Of a stretch of 64,000 nt of DNA, positions 46,130 through 58,079 are shown piece after piece. The notes below the pieces were generated by a model that saw only the letters and a program-made list of their open reading frames with translations, was not told where the DNA came from and did no database searches. This stretch comes from Lentinus brumalis (Eukaryota; Basidiomycota; Agaricomycetes; Polyporales; Polyporaceae). Numbering within the stretch: position 1 is the first letter of the stretch; each line of letters opens with the position of its first letter. The position numbers and the translations under genes are program-made. The stretch spans positions 124,001 to 188,000 of the forward strand of contig MARA01000043.1 in the NCBI GenBank assembly GCA_001792895.1, read 5' to 3'.

Positions 46130-47124
46130 TCAGCTCAACCACTCGTCCATGCGCGCCCACACATCCCGTTGCTCCCCTCTCCACTCCTCCCGCTTGTCCT
46201 TCACGCACTCCGCGCACAGGCCCTCCTTCTCCCAGTCGATCGCGATGATGCGCTCGAGAGTCTCCAGCGGACGACAGAGGCCGTTGTCATCGAGCGCGGT
46301 TTGAATGACAAGAGGCATCCACTTCTCCGCGAGCACGTCTGTGCACGCCATGTGGCCTGCAGTTGCGACCGTGAAGAGGATGGGGGTAAAGTGCGCGATA
46401 AGTTGATCGAGGAGCGCGTCGCACCGTGCGGAAATGTCGGGAGCAAGTTCAGGGTGAGATACGGCGCCGTTAGCCTGGGGTTCTGGTACATCCGACGGGT
46501 GTGGGTGCGTCGCTACACTGTAGTACAGAGCTTTCCGTATCTGACGCGCGAGCGTAAGAATATGCGCATGAGATGCACAAGTGAAACACTCACAGAAGGT
46601 ACGTCGTACGTTACAGCGAGGTCTAATGCCTCCTCCGCATGCTGCGCGCGAGCGAAGGCCTCCGGATTCGAGGGGATCAGTTGCTCGATCCTGCTCCGGG
46701 CTCGGGCGTGGATGGTGGGGAAGTCGAGCTGCTGCTTGGACGAAGCTCTAAACACAGCTGCAATGCGGGCAAAGTCCGCCTCCGCATCTAGGGGTCTACA
46801 TAGCATGAAAGATGCAGCCAGAAGAAACGGTTCCATGACTCACGCATCATGATACAGGTGCTCCAGGAGAGCCTGGAAGTCCCCGCTCCTCACACCCAAC
46901 TCATCTGGTATATGAGCCACTTCAATCCCATCCACCGTGTCTCGTCCTACGCTCTCGCTGTTTAACGGTTGCAAGGACGCGAGGGTCTTGGAATGTCGGT
47001 GCAAGAGACTCCGGTGAACCTTGTAAAGCTCATCCTGCGCGCGGAGGACGATCGAGCCATCGTCCAGCCAAAATTTCTCGTGCTTGCGTAGCTTCAGATT
47101 CTCGGCATCGTTATGGATCGTCAT
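46130..47124 (-). CDS. BTB/POZ-domain protein
   Basis: Exons 46844-47124, 46594-46795 and 46130-46540 on the minus strand encode 297 residues. The N-terminal HEKFWLDDGSIVLRAQDEL followed by YKVHRSLLHRHSKTL is the BTB fold as found in many basidiomycete proteins of this size, with FQALLEHLYHD closing it near residue 92. The rest (LDLAVTYDVPSIRKALYYSV, then WEKEGLCAECVKDKREEW) matches the usual C-terminal region with a CxxC-like pair. BTB domains mediate dimerisation and, in some proteins, CUL3 ligase binding; the partner here is unknown. Upstream region is shared with nothing else; it is not part of the inverted arms. Confidence 0.88.
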
Positions 47125-48149
47125 GGCAGCAAGCAGAGGAGGGAGCAGGAGGTCAGGACGGAAGGAGGTCCGGAGAACGTATGTACATAGATCAGATTCA
47201 AGTCGAGCATTAGTACGTGATTAGCGCTGCATATCAGTACAGCTATTTCCAAAACAAGTGGCCGCGCGCCACTTGCGCACTGCACATTTTGCACGAAAAA
47301 TTCGAAAAATCCTCGATATTGCGGGTGCCTCCTGAGCCCAGCGACGCATGTATGTGAGCTCGTATGGGTCCTTCTAGTATTCCTGTGAGTTTGTGAGCGT
47401 CCGCAAGACATAGATACCCCAGCAATGGGACGACGCAGCGCTCCCGTCATCGGGCGCTTATGTCAGTGGATGACGGCGAGCATTTACAGCGAGACTTTCA
47501 TGCCGGAGGGGCACAAAAGGCACTGAATCTGCAACAAGAATAGACACCGCTGTCATATAATTAAATTAAAGGTCGCATGCGACCGTAGTGCTCGAGCAAG
47601 ATGCTCTGAGAGCCATCGACGACCTGGTGCATCCATCTCGCTACAGTACGCTTACCGGGCCCTCAAATTGCTCAGGCAGACTGGACGTACTTTGGGCAAC
47701 CCTACCACGTTGAGTTTAGGGCCTACGAAGACATAGACTGGGCTCGCATGAATTTCCTGAATTTCTTGAATTATTCGCGTCAAAAGTGTACGTGCGTCTG
47801 TCGGAGTTGGGCGGCCACTTGTTATGGAAATAGCTGTAAGCATAGTCCCGCGTGTTAAAATTCAGAAGTTCGGCTTACTTTGAGCTGACTACTAGTATGT
47901 TCCTTGAACCGCAACCGCCAACGTTGACTCGTGAAACCGGCGAGAGATGCTCGTGAAGGCTGCAACATCTTGCAAGACAATTGCAGAGTGCCGGATCGCA
48001 TAGCAGGAGAAGAACGAATCGCACACGTTGTCTCTGTTGGCGTACACCTCTTGTCAGCTGCTCTAAGGTCTAAGCTGCGAGTGCTAATTTCGTAACTTTC
48101 CCTCGACCGGTCGCTGATACTTCGCTCTACAATAGCCGCCTTCGCGAAC
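47125..48149. other. Divergent intergenic region
   Basis: Between the BTB gene and the NmrA-like gene, holding both promoters. Small minus-strand frames (47652-47843, 47855-48151) show no domain. No gene called. Confidence 0.5.
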
Positions 48150-48157
48150 ATATATAA
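48150..48157 (+). promoter_or_regulatory. TATA box of the NmrA-like gene
   Basis: TATATAAG lies 81 bp before the start codon, a usual distance in fungal genes. Confidence 0.6.
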
Positions 48158-48230
48158 GCCTGGAGCGACGGCTCCAGGGATTCCAGGACCCTATTCTTAG
48201 TGGTCGCAAACAGCATCCTCGGCGCACTCG

Positions 48231-49474
48231 ATGACCAGACTTGTGGCTATTTGCGGTGCGACAGGGAACCAAGGTATGTCTTCGCCGCAGTCTTCGTTTC
48301 CGCAACGGTGATACTTAGCTGAAGGCTATAACTGGGACGTACATACTAGGTGGCTCCGTCGCGAAGCTACTACTTCAGTACCCGGATCTGTACCGGGTCC
48401 GTGCTCTGACGCGTGATCCTCAGTCCGCCGCCGCTCAAAAACTCGCCAATCTTGGTGCGGAAGTAGTGAAGGCAGATCTCACTGTGCCCACAGACGTGAA
48501 GGCGGCACTACGCGGTTGCTGGGGCGTCTTCGGCGTCACTAACTTCTACGATCCGGTACGTGCATCCTGCTCTCTTCACTGCTGGTCTCAGCAGCATGCT
48601 GATATGGTCCGCAGAAAATCAAGGACGATCCGGGTAGCGAGGAACAACAGGGCAAAAACCTCGTCGATGCCGCGCTGGAGAATGCCATCGAGTGCTTCGT
48701 ATGGAGCACCCTCCCTAGCTCGGAGAAGATTTCTGGCGGACGCTTGATCTCTCGAGTGTACGAGGGTCTGTGGGGTTCATGCATTGAGTCATTGTATCAA
48801 TCATCTGACATGCTCGCAGGGAAGCATCATGTCGACGGCTACATCCTCGAGAAGGGTCTCCCGGCCACCTTCCTCTTCACGGGTAACTTCTACGAGAACT
48901 TGGTCTATAGATCTCACATGACGTACGACCGCGAGCGCGACATCGTGGAATTCCACCAGCCCATCATCAAGGAGACTACGCCGCGTAAGCCCCCTGCCCC
49001 GACCAGATGCGTCGCTCGCTTGATTACATCACTGAGCACAGTCACTCGCAGTTGCGATGCTCTATGTTCAGAAGGACCTATCCGCAGTCACGAAAGCCGT
49101 CTTCGACAACTGGGATGCTCGCAAGGACGAGCTGAACCACCAGTACCTCTACGTCGCGAACGCCCGAGTGACCCCGCGCGATATCCTCGCTAGCGTCAAG
49201 AAACGTACGCCCCTTTCAATATTCACTACTCCGCAACGAAGGCTTACGAACCCCCGTATGTGCAGTAACCGGGAAAGACGGAACGTACCACGTCCTTCCG
49301 ACCACAGGCGTGCCAGACCGCGACGTCATGTTCCAGATCTACAACGACACGGGGATGTATGGAAGCAAGGAGCTCCCTGACGAGAATATTGCCAAGCTCG
49401 GCGTGGAGATGCACGGAATCGACGACTTCGTGAGGGACATGCTGGCTCCTCATCTTGGTCTGCCGTTGTTGTAG
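48231..49474 (+). CDS. NmrA-like NAD(P)-binding protein
   Basis: Six exons (48231-48273, 48350-48555, 48615-48765, 48820-48984, 49052-49204, 49266-49474) encode 308 residues, the normal length. The N-terminal beta-strand and glycine motif LVAICGATGNQGGSVAKLLL binds NAD(P) in this atypical short-chain dehydrogenase family. Further family features are VRALTRDP after beta-2, AEVVKADLTVP, GVFGVTNFYD and FVWSTLPSSE; FLFTGNFYENL follows. The usual catalytic Tyr-x-x-x-Lys is not evident, consistent with NmrA-type redox-sensing or regulatory proteins rather than active dehydrogenases. NmrA itself binds a GATA factor in nitrogen control; whether this protein does is not known. Splice phases all agree. 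Confidence 0.9.
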
Positions 49475-51738
49475 CTGGAGGGAAGCATACGCACACCTCA
49501 TGTGCGTGGTCGGCATGTGAGTGCTGCTCCGGATCGGCTGAATTCGCGTGCGCTCATTCTGCGACGGGTGGCAAGGGAGCTTGTAGAAGTGCTACGCTAT
49601 GGCCGCTAAAATTGGTTTCGAACAGACGCAACAGAGTTGACGTTCTCCCCGTACTATCTCTTCCAGGCGGCTGAACTGATACTTCTGAAGAGCAACTGCG
49701 ATACATGGAACTAACATTATGTCGAAGTCGTATTCTTGAACACGTACCAGATTCATGCCACTGTCTCAACGTCTCGCGGGAAGGCCGGGGCAATCTCACG
49801 CAGTATTGCCACTGTCGCCACCGGCCTCTTGGAGTCGACGCAGCGCTCGACGTGGCGATCGAGCTTTTGGAGATAACGCAAGTCGATTATTGCCTCGTAT
49901 GCGCTACTATCCCGTGAGCCTCAGCGGTGTAGTTCCAACCTCGAACCTGTCATTCACCGTGTCATCTCGCCAACTTCCAGAGCACTATAGACGAAGGTCC
50001 GACGATGTTATCGCATGCCAAGGTCCAACTCATGTTGATCAGATATCAGCAAGCCTCTCTGGTCTTGGAGAAGGCAGTCCGGAGCATGAGGCGTGCCTTG
50101 AGGTATGCCCCATGACGGCCGGTGGCAGCGGGTATCCGGTAAGCCACTGACAGTGAGTGGAACAGGAACGCATGGGACATGCCAGACTGACTCGCATGGA
50201 AGTTCGGAGGAAGCTGCGCGGGGTGAAGGCTCATGGCGGCGTTGAGGTAGCGCGGCCGTCGTTCCGGGGCAGTGATGGCTGTACGGGCAGATATCAGGCA
50301 AGTTTCGTTCGTCTTTGACCACGTTGCGGAGCTTGACTTGTCTCGGCTTGAGCATGTAGGGAACTGATCTTCCTGCCCGCTCACACATTGCACTATACCG
50401 CGCACTCTACCTTTCTAAACCCGCTCTCTCTTTCGCCAATGTCCATCCTCCGGTTGGGCTATGACCACCACGTTGTAATGTAGGCCCTGCTTTCCCATCC
50501 AACGCCGTAATGCTACAGTCTCCGGCGTCACTATCACTGCAACCTACTGCTCCATGCTCATCGTCCTCGAGCTCGAGGACATGTTCATCCGCACCGACAC
50601 AGCTCGGTATGTGGCCCTCATCACCGGACTTCAGCATATGCATGCTCACCTCGCGGACATCAAGGTACAGTCGCGAGTCTCACAGCTCGGGCCCTATTAC
50701 GTCCAGCCACGAACCTTAGTTGCACATGTCCCGACCTATATCCCCGACTCGTCAGCGCGTCAGTTATCCCGCGCATCTCCGTCCCGCATCACATAGCCCA
50801 CTCAAAGACACACACCAGAGCCAGGCAATTTGACAGCATCGGAACGAGATATTGGAAGCAAGGACAAACCTGTCTGGGCAGTACATAGTGGTGCAGACCA
50901 GCGCGGCGTCGACATGCTCCGCGGACGTGCTGCACATTCGTCCCGTGAACGTAGGGTGCGTCAGAAGCCTCTCTGAAGCCGGTTACGCCAGCTCCCAAAG
51001 AAGATGCTCACATGCTCCAGACTCCAGAGTCCAGATCAACACGAAGAAGAATGAGGAAGACGTATTGCCCTGTTAGTCCGTATATGATTGGGATATCGTG
51101 GCGGTCAGTACGTACATGGTATCTACCCTTCCAGCTATTGAAGTCAACATCTAATGCGATTATTCACGGCGGTTGGTGGCGGCACGAGGATACAGCAAAC
51201 GCTCATACTGTCAACCATAGCCGGATGAGTTATCGTTAATGGGAAATATTGAGGGCCCGAGCCGGACACTCAGAACGTCTGAACACGACTGTCGCGTACG
51301 GCCGCGGTGCCGGCCTCGCAAGCTCAAGTTCGATTGTGATCTCGGACGGCAAAGCGGTGAGCACTGCCAGGAAGTTAGCCTGTCCGGCCCCGGGTACTCC
51401 TTATCCCTTTGTAGTCTTTCTCAAGCTACACGGTACTTACAGCTGTCAGTGCCCAGCAGGTGCAAGGCGTGGAGGCAGCACGGCCGAACCAATGTAGACG
51501 CCAAGGCCTGAAGGGCTCGGGGTGATAATCAGCCATCTCCCGTCTCCCCTCTCTCATCCCTCGTCTCTCATCCCTTGTCCCAGCCTGACTAGTAGTAGTG
51601 TCACACGGGCTTTCCCTCCCCCCGCTACGCTCAACACTAGTCTCGTCACACAAGTCGTCGGTATGTGACGCTTGGTTCGCTGAAGCTAGACGTTCTGACT
51701 ATCCCCTGGCATTGACAAAATTGTTACAGTCCTCATCA
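49475..51738. other. 2.2-kb stretch without a supported gene
   Basis: Overlapping frames up to 131 codons on both strands, none with a domain, paralogue or splice-joined continuation. The plus frame at 50,554-50,796 (ALITGLQHMHAHLADIKVQ) is the least chance-like but is isolated. The last few hundred bases are the promoter of pseudokinase B. Confidence 0.5.
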
Positions 51739-54700
51739 ATGGACACACTAATCGATGCCCTCAAGCTTGCGGAAGCGGCGACCGAGGCGCTCCCGGTACC
51801 TGGCCTTACCAATGCAGTCAAGGTATCCCTCAGATTGGCTGAGATGGCTAAGGTACGGGTTTCTCCGAGCTTATCCAACTCACACCAGCTAATGTTTTCA
51901 CTCTGTCGCATGCAGAAGATCAAGGATACAACGGACGGTATGCGGGCGCTTGCTGAGCACGCTGCTGCGACCACGAAGGCAATATACGAGGCCTTAGGCT
52001 CCGTGGAGGGTACAAGAGACCTTTCGCAGACCGAAAGACTTGTCGAAGATCTTCTTAGGTGAGTGTACCAACCGGTCCCCTACATGTCATGCTTCCTCCG
52101 CAATTTTGACATGTCCCAGTACGCTCCGCGAAATCGAAGCTCTCATGTTGCGGCCGAAGAAGAAGAAGAAGTTATTCCTTCACCGCCACAAATACGAAGC
52201 CGAGCTTGCTGGGCTTACGAAGAAGCTTGAGGGTTCTCGCGCATCATTCTACGTGAGCTATTGCATTTGAGGGCAGCGCGCGTCGGGATGTCAATGATTC
52301 TTTGTCAGGTCCAAAGCGCGGTTACCACAGATCTGCAGCTGCGCGATATACGACTCACTCACGGTGCTCTCATGCAAGGCGTCGACGATGTCCATCGTGT
52401 CAATGCGCAACTCCTTCCCCTCACTCGCGACACTAAAGCAGACGTCGCCAAGATCATGGGCAGCATCTCGGTCATTACTGGATATGACGGTGCGGTACGT
52501 CCGACATGCTTTCACCTTTGCGATTACCTGACTCTCGCCATCTTCTGCAGAGCAAACTGTTCGGCCTAGACGAGATAGATTTCGATGAACCCATATCCGC
52601 GGGCTCTGTATCCCGGGTCAAGGCAAGAATATGTAGCAGCAACAGAGTTGTGGTGGCCCGAGTGTTCTCGTCTCCAGATGATGGCAGCTTCCGTGAGGAA
52701 CTCAAGGTTGCAAAGTTGGTCTGGTAAGCGGAACCTACTTGAGCTGAGCACCGTGCATGGTGACAGTACTCACTGTGTCAATAGGCACCGCAACGTAATA
52801 CCAGCTATCGGGTACTCCCGGCCGGACCCACGTGTCGCGTTCATTGTTTATGACAGGCCCAGAAGTTTGCCGTTCCCCCGAGTCGGTGCCCTTGGCCTCG
52901 CTGACATTCATCGTCAAGATGTCCGCTCATTCGAAGAAGTGTTTGACACGATCGCCCGTGGCCCCGAAAGGATAGAATGGCTCAAGAAAACTGTGCGTGC
53001 TAGGATGCTTACATTTTGACCTCACTAATCGCTATGCGGCAGGCGAAGGAAGTAGAGGTAAGCCATGAGGTACTCAGTAGTGTACATCTGTTTACTATCT
53101 CCTTCAGGTGGGACTCGCACATCTCGCAAACCTACTGGGCTCTCTTGATTTCCATTCCCACCGGAAAAGTATCGAACCTAAAGATGTGAGCGACGTCCTG
53201 AATTGCACACTCAACATGCTGATCGTCAGCAGGAATACTACGCATGGGCTGATGCACTGGTCATAAGCGAGTCTGATGGGAAGGTCCTCCTAGACCCGTC
53301 ACAATTCCAGCTCGCGGGCGTGTTGCCTCTTGAGATCGAGTATTCAGGATACGAACACCACTCCGTACGGCTGCTTCTTTATTTCAGAGTATGACGATGC
53401 TCACTGGCACGGACATGAACTCATCTCCTAGCGCTTGCCGACGAGTGAGTCAAATCATCTTTCGACTTGTAGAACTGAATTGTTGACGTCTAGCGGGGGC
53501 ATAGCTGTGACGCACGACTCCACAGTGCCACCATCGGAACGCTATGATTATTTGCTCACGCTCTGGCGTGACCTCAGTGATATTGTGATCTCCGGTGTTA
53601 TTCGAGGGTTCAGTTATCCCTGGTTGAGGGGCTTTCATACATGGCCGGTTCTTGGGCAAGCGGTGTTGTGGAGGAAACGAACGTCCGTGCCCGACATAGC
53701 ACATGAAGACCTCATTGCCACATTGGAGGAGAATAAGTCGTTTCTGAGCCACGGCAAACCGTGGTGGTCCTCCAAAGAAGGAGGTTTCAGTGGTGCTGCC
53801 CTTGTGGAGCGAGGCACCGCGGTCAAGCAGCGGTGGTGGAGGTACGTCACTTCTCAGTACGGGGACAAGGTCTACGGTCCAACAGGCCCGAGAGCAACCT
53901 GACGGCTTTTACGCTCAGGTACACGGCACGTAAGGACTTCGTTGAGGATAAGGTGTTCAGTGAAGTACATGTCGATACTCGCTTCACCCAGAAGTCCAGC
54001 TGGTTCCGAGACCAATGCCTTCGATATCTCAATTTTGGCTATGACCTCGATGAACTGGCTATCAGTAGGTCTTTGCATCCTCTCATGCGGTCCGGATCGC
54101 TCACGAGAGGATTATCTGCAGCGACGGGTGTGTGCTACCTCACGAACATATCGCGCAAAGTTGATGTCTCCGAGGACGCAAGCGATGAAGGACTTCTCTC
54201 AGAACTCTACTACTTCCAGCGCGTTGCTTATTACCCAGACGCGACCGTCATTCCCAATCTTTCCCAGCCATGGGGCTTCTGGTCGTGTAATCCGGACGAC
54301 CCATGCGATGTCCCCGATTTTCAAGATGCATCCCAGAGCGGGCCTTCAACTTGCTACGACATCACGCTTCTCCGGACAGATGACCAGAACGACGACAAAG
54401 ATTCGGGCGACGAAGACGTCCGCGTTACGTGGATCCAGCGAATTGGTTCTTACACGTTCACCATGATTCTTCAGTATGCATCGCAAATTCCTTGTCTTAC
54501 ACAATCAGCAGAATTTTGCTAACTCCATGATTGACTTAGTCCAGTGTGCTATGTTCAGCAACTCACTTCGGACGAGATTGTGCTGATCAGGGAGCTACAA
54601 GAACTCGAGCGTGTGCAGGGTCGATTCGAGGAGGTCGCGGACGTCTCCATCAGCCGCCTCGAGGACGCAGATTCATTCATCGACACTGCACCGTCTGAGG

Positions 54701-54801
54701 ACACGGATGCTTCCGATGTCCCCGAAGATATGGATGCGTCTAGCGAGTTGGGAGATGTCTGGTACGATGCGGAAGACGGCTCGGAGGAGGGATCAGAATA
54801 G
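51739..54801 (+). CDS. HeLo/MLKL-NTD-like pseudokinase protein B
   Basis: Fourteen exons give 768 residues with all phases matching: 51739-51852, 51916-52058, 52120-52252, 52309-52494, 52551-52723, 52785-52992, 53043-53057, 53108-53185, 53230-53364, 53432-53444, 53505-53841, 53919-54064, 54110-54473, 54540-54801. Residues 1-175 are the helical bundle (LAEAATEALPVPGLTNAV, MRALAEHAAATTKAIYEAL). Residues about 190-390 are kinase-like: VVVARVFSSPDD (beta-3 Lys is Arg), HRNVIPAIGYSRPDP, VGLAHLANLLGS, GKVLLDPS (DFG is DPS), no HRD. The private C-terminal domain has SQPWGFWSCNPDDPC and RVTWIQRIGSYTF, then LTSDEIVLIRELQELE and a short acidic tail. Exons 7 and 10 are only 15 and 13 nt. It faces F-box gene B tail to tail. 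Cytotoxic or signalling role is inferred from likeness to MLKL architecture. Confidence 0.8.
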
Positions 54802-55421
54802 GTCTCGCGCACACGGTATCCGGGGAAGTAACAAGAGCTCGTGTCGAGGGAGAGGGTGCAGACTCTGCGATGTATGTCATTTGATGGCCGGCCGGGCGGA
54901 CCTACGACTGGTTTTGCGTGCCACTGTTTACTATGTAACATGTATCACCGCGACTGTCCGGGACATCCGCGTCCATAGCGCCGTATCACTCTTGAAAAGC
55001 AAATCTCGGAGTCAGCAGCGGGTTCATCAGGACTCCGAGAAGGGGGCACCGAGCTCAAACATTTTCCTCATCATTCATCTCGCCTTCCGAGTCCTGAGTA
55101 CTTGTCCCCCGCAGAGTAAATTGGCGCAGTTAAAATCCTGAGGCGAGCCGATGAGCAGTGTAGAAGTTCATCAGATGAAGACATAATGGTGGTGTTGTCC
55201 CTGGGTGAAAGCGCACGTCGTGAAGGGGAGATCTGGGAGATGGGTGACGCATCCACTGCTACGTGACCGACGCGTACCGTCACGCGTGACCAGACGCGTC
55301 GACGCCGTCGTCCAAGTCAGCTCCAAGCAGTCGATGTATAGCGTCTCGAGAATTACATGATCAGATCTTCACAGCAAAGTCCACGACAAGAACAAACGGC
55401 CTACACGCAAGTACAAGAGGT
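54802..55421. other. Convergent intergenic region B
   Basis: Contains the second triple ACGCGT array and, beside it, CAAGTCAGCTCCAAGCAG, the inverted match of the A region. No gene seen. Confidence 0.55.
55270..55299. promoter_or_regulatory. Three ACGCGT boxes with exact 12-bp spacing, second copy
   Basis: ACGCGT at 55,270, 55,282 and 55,294, the counterpart of 36,181-36,210. The hexamer is palindromic, so inversion does not change it. Confidence 0.6.
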
Positions 55422-57003
55422 TCAGATCTCAAACATACGAGGATCGCACCCTCCCGGAAGGTCCGCATGCTCCGGAACGATCGTCCTCTCCCGGTGACCG
55501 CTCCTGCGGGAGGATTTGAACTTAACGATGGCGTCGGTCAACAAAGGAAGCGCGCCCATGAACGCGTCGATGTCCAGCTCCGAATCCTCAGGCTGGTGGG
55601 TGTCTTGCACATGTGCACGGGTGTCACTGCGAGGGGCCCGAGTCTGCGCGGTTCCCGACTCGGGCTCGCTATCGTCAGACTCGGAGAAGTCTCCAGGCCA
55701 CCGCGGGGTAGGTTGTGGGTCGTTTTCGAAGACGCGAAGGCGAAGGCGACGCAGAGACAGCTTGGCCAGAGCGGAGGCGAGGGCAGTCTGTCATGCGCAG
55801 ATGGGGTATGTCAGGGAGGTACTGCAGAAGAATCAGCGTGTCGCGCGTGCTTACCAGTGCCGCACCCGCGTCCAGCGGTGTGTCCTCCGTCTCGAGGTCA
55901 ACGTTGAGGACAAGGCTTTCCAGCCGAGACGAAGCTGGACCAGTGAGGATGATGGGAAGGCTGTGCACAGGATGTCCCAGCAAAGAAACATCGCCTTCTA
56001 GTTTGAGATGCGTCGGCTGGGCACAGGATAGAACAGCGGAGAGAAGCTCGAGGTGGCGATTCGTCATCTGTGTTGTGAAAGCTATACGCGAGATATGGCA
56101 GATCGGGCCGAGGAGGTAGAGGTCAACGAGGGATCCGACGTATTCTCCGAGATGCTGCCAGGTCCCGGGACCGCCCACACCCTTCTGGCTGCCGATGTTG
56201 AGCGCGCGGTGTTGATGTAGACGCTCCACGTCCTCCGGATACCGGATATCCTCGACGTGGTCTGTCTGGACGGAGAGACGGGCGAGGTTCGGGTATGCGG
56301 TGATGTACGGAGCGACGAGGGGGAAGTCGTCGCGCTCGATCGTGAGACGGCGCATGTTGGGGTACACGTCGGTGAAGACGGGGAGGTCGGAGGCGGTGAA
56401 CCAGCTCTCGCAGGTGAGTTCCTCGAGCGTCGAGCGCCACTTTGCGAGAACGGGAACGGGGTGGAAGACCGCCCAGTCGTCGTCGTCCAGGCCCTGTTCA
56501 GAGAACCAGTTCTCGTCGCTACCCATCCAGTTGAGGGAGATCGAGATAAGGTCGGACTTGAGCGCTTTGAGGAACATCCAGGTGAGCTCGCCGGCAGAGC
56601 ATACTCGGAGCCGTCGGAGAGAGGTGAGGCCAGCAAGGGTCTCGAGCAAGGAGGGGCAGAACTCGAAGAGCTCCTCCCCTTCGTCTATCCATAGGCTTTC
56701 AAGCCGGTCCATTTGTGCGATGGAGCCCTCGAGGGCGTGCAGATCCTTGAGCGAGAGCCGGGAAACGCCGAGGCGAAGCTCTCGAACGTATCGTGCACGC
56801 GCATATGGCTGAGGCCCGAGAAAACGCACGAATTTGCCGACATCACGTGGGTAGGAGAGGTTAACAAAGTCGTGCAGCACACGCTTGGCTGCTTCCTGGT
56901 AGAAAAAGCGGCACGACTGGATGAGCGCAGCGCAGGTTTGTCGGTCTGACGACCACGCAATCTGGCGGAGTATGTCCAAGTTGAGGGGTAAGGTAGAAAT
57001 CAT
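55422..57003 (-). CDS. F-box-like/LRR protein B of the inverted pair
   Basis: Exons 55855-57003 and 55422-55787 on the minus strand (67-bp intron) give 504 residues. Start LNLDILRQIAWSSDRQTCA with SCRFFYQEAAKRVL; LRR landmarks FHPVPVLAKWRSTLEEL, YPNMRRLTIERDDFPLVAPY; last exon DIDAFMGALPLLTDAIVKF and IVPEHADLPG. Exon 1 is 1149 nt as in gene A. Exon 2 is longer than in A because of a Ser/Glu/Asp/Thr-rich insert (ESDDSEPESGTAQT). A 57-bp 5'-UTR intron (57,010-57,066) ends six bases before the ATG. Probable SCF adaptor by family; tail-to-tail partner of pseudokinase B. Confidence 0.88.
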
Positions 57004-57260
57004 CGTGCTCTGTGAAGAAGTACGTGTCAGAAGTAGCGCATATAGTCGACGTAGTGAAGGTCTTACTGGATATATGCGCTAGCGCGCAATGGCAGTATGT
57101 AGCAATGTGAATTGCAATGTTCGTTCCCCACAGCAATATCAGGGGCGTAGAGACAGCAAGAGGTAAAGCGGGCGGCGGTGCGTGGATTGTCTGCGTTGTT
57201 GGTGGTGGAAGAGAAGAGAGAGGCGAAGGGCGACGACGCGTCGTCCTCGTAGTCGAGCGC

Positions 57261-58079
57261 CCATTTACACGTGACGCTCCGTGGACCAAGTCGCTGACCG
57301 CGAGCCTTGGCGCGAACTGAACGGTTGGGATGCTTTGAGACGGGGTAGACTCCCTGGATGCTCACATCAGTGTCACCCAAGTATACTCAGTGTAAGTCCT
57401 TCATGCCGAACAATGTTCAGATCTGACCTTGCGTTGTTCCAGCCGCGCAGACTCCCGAGGCCACAGGACTATACCCAATAACGATTGTGCGTCGAAATCA
57501 TGGTTAGACTCAGGTGGTGCGATGAGTCTTTGGCATCGAACAACGGTACGCGTGTCTGCCATCCCAGAGATCGCGCTGGCACTGAGGAGCCCTCGGAAGT
57601 GTGGTCGAAGACTAGAGTCTTCGACACGGCCGGAGTTTTGGCATAGCAGCTCGGCAGCAGTGACGCGAGGATTTCTGAGAGTACTAACTTGCAAGAGTGC
57701 GAACGTGGTTAGGGAGAGACTCACTCGGAAATTGAGATCAGTGGTCTTCGGCGCCGGACCGGCCCTCCGGACCGGACCACCTCAAGTTGTCCGCGCTCAA
57801 CGTCGCTAAACTTTGAACTCGAAGCTCGCTACTTATCCGACAACAGTACTGTGAGTAAGGCCATCTTTTACGTCTCTCTGGCGATGCACCCTGGAACTCT
57901 ACTGACAGAGATATGCGTCAGTACTTCGTAGCTTGCATTAAAGCCCGGCCGAGACCGACCGCACGTAGCTGAGTACCAGTCGTACTCAATACGACTGGAT
58001 CTCGGTATCCCTTGCGAGTTCTGGCGGAGAGAAGACAGTCACGGTGGTTGTTGCATCGGCACTTCGCACGTACACGGAC
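57261..58079. other. No supported gene
   Basis: Outside the inverted arm. Frames of 107-126 codons on opposite strands over the same bases have no recognisable content. Confidence 0.45.

Larger units (their letters stand above)
51739..57260. repeat. Arm 2 of the inverted two-gene duplication
   Basis: Mirror image of 34,270-40,290: pseudokinase B (+) then F-box gene B (-). Limits are where coding or flank similarity is visible by eye; they are approximate. The 11-kb core between the arms holds SMC1, the BTB gene and the NmrA-like gene. Confidence 0.75.

Noticed and set aside
49475..51738. Possible transposon in the 2.2-kb gene-free stretch
   Set aside because: No transposase or reverse-transcriptase motif and no terminal repeats were seen by eye; a database search would be needed to say more.
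54555..54941. 128-codon minus-strand frame rich in Ser
   Set aside because: Antisense to the acidic tail exon of pseudokinase B.
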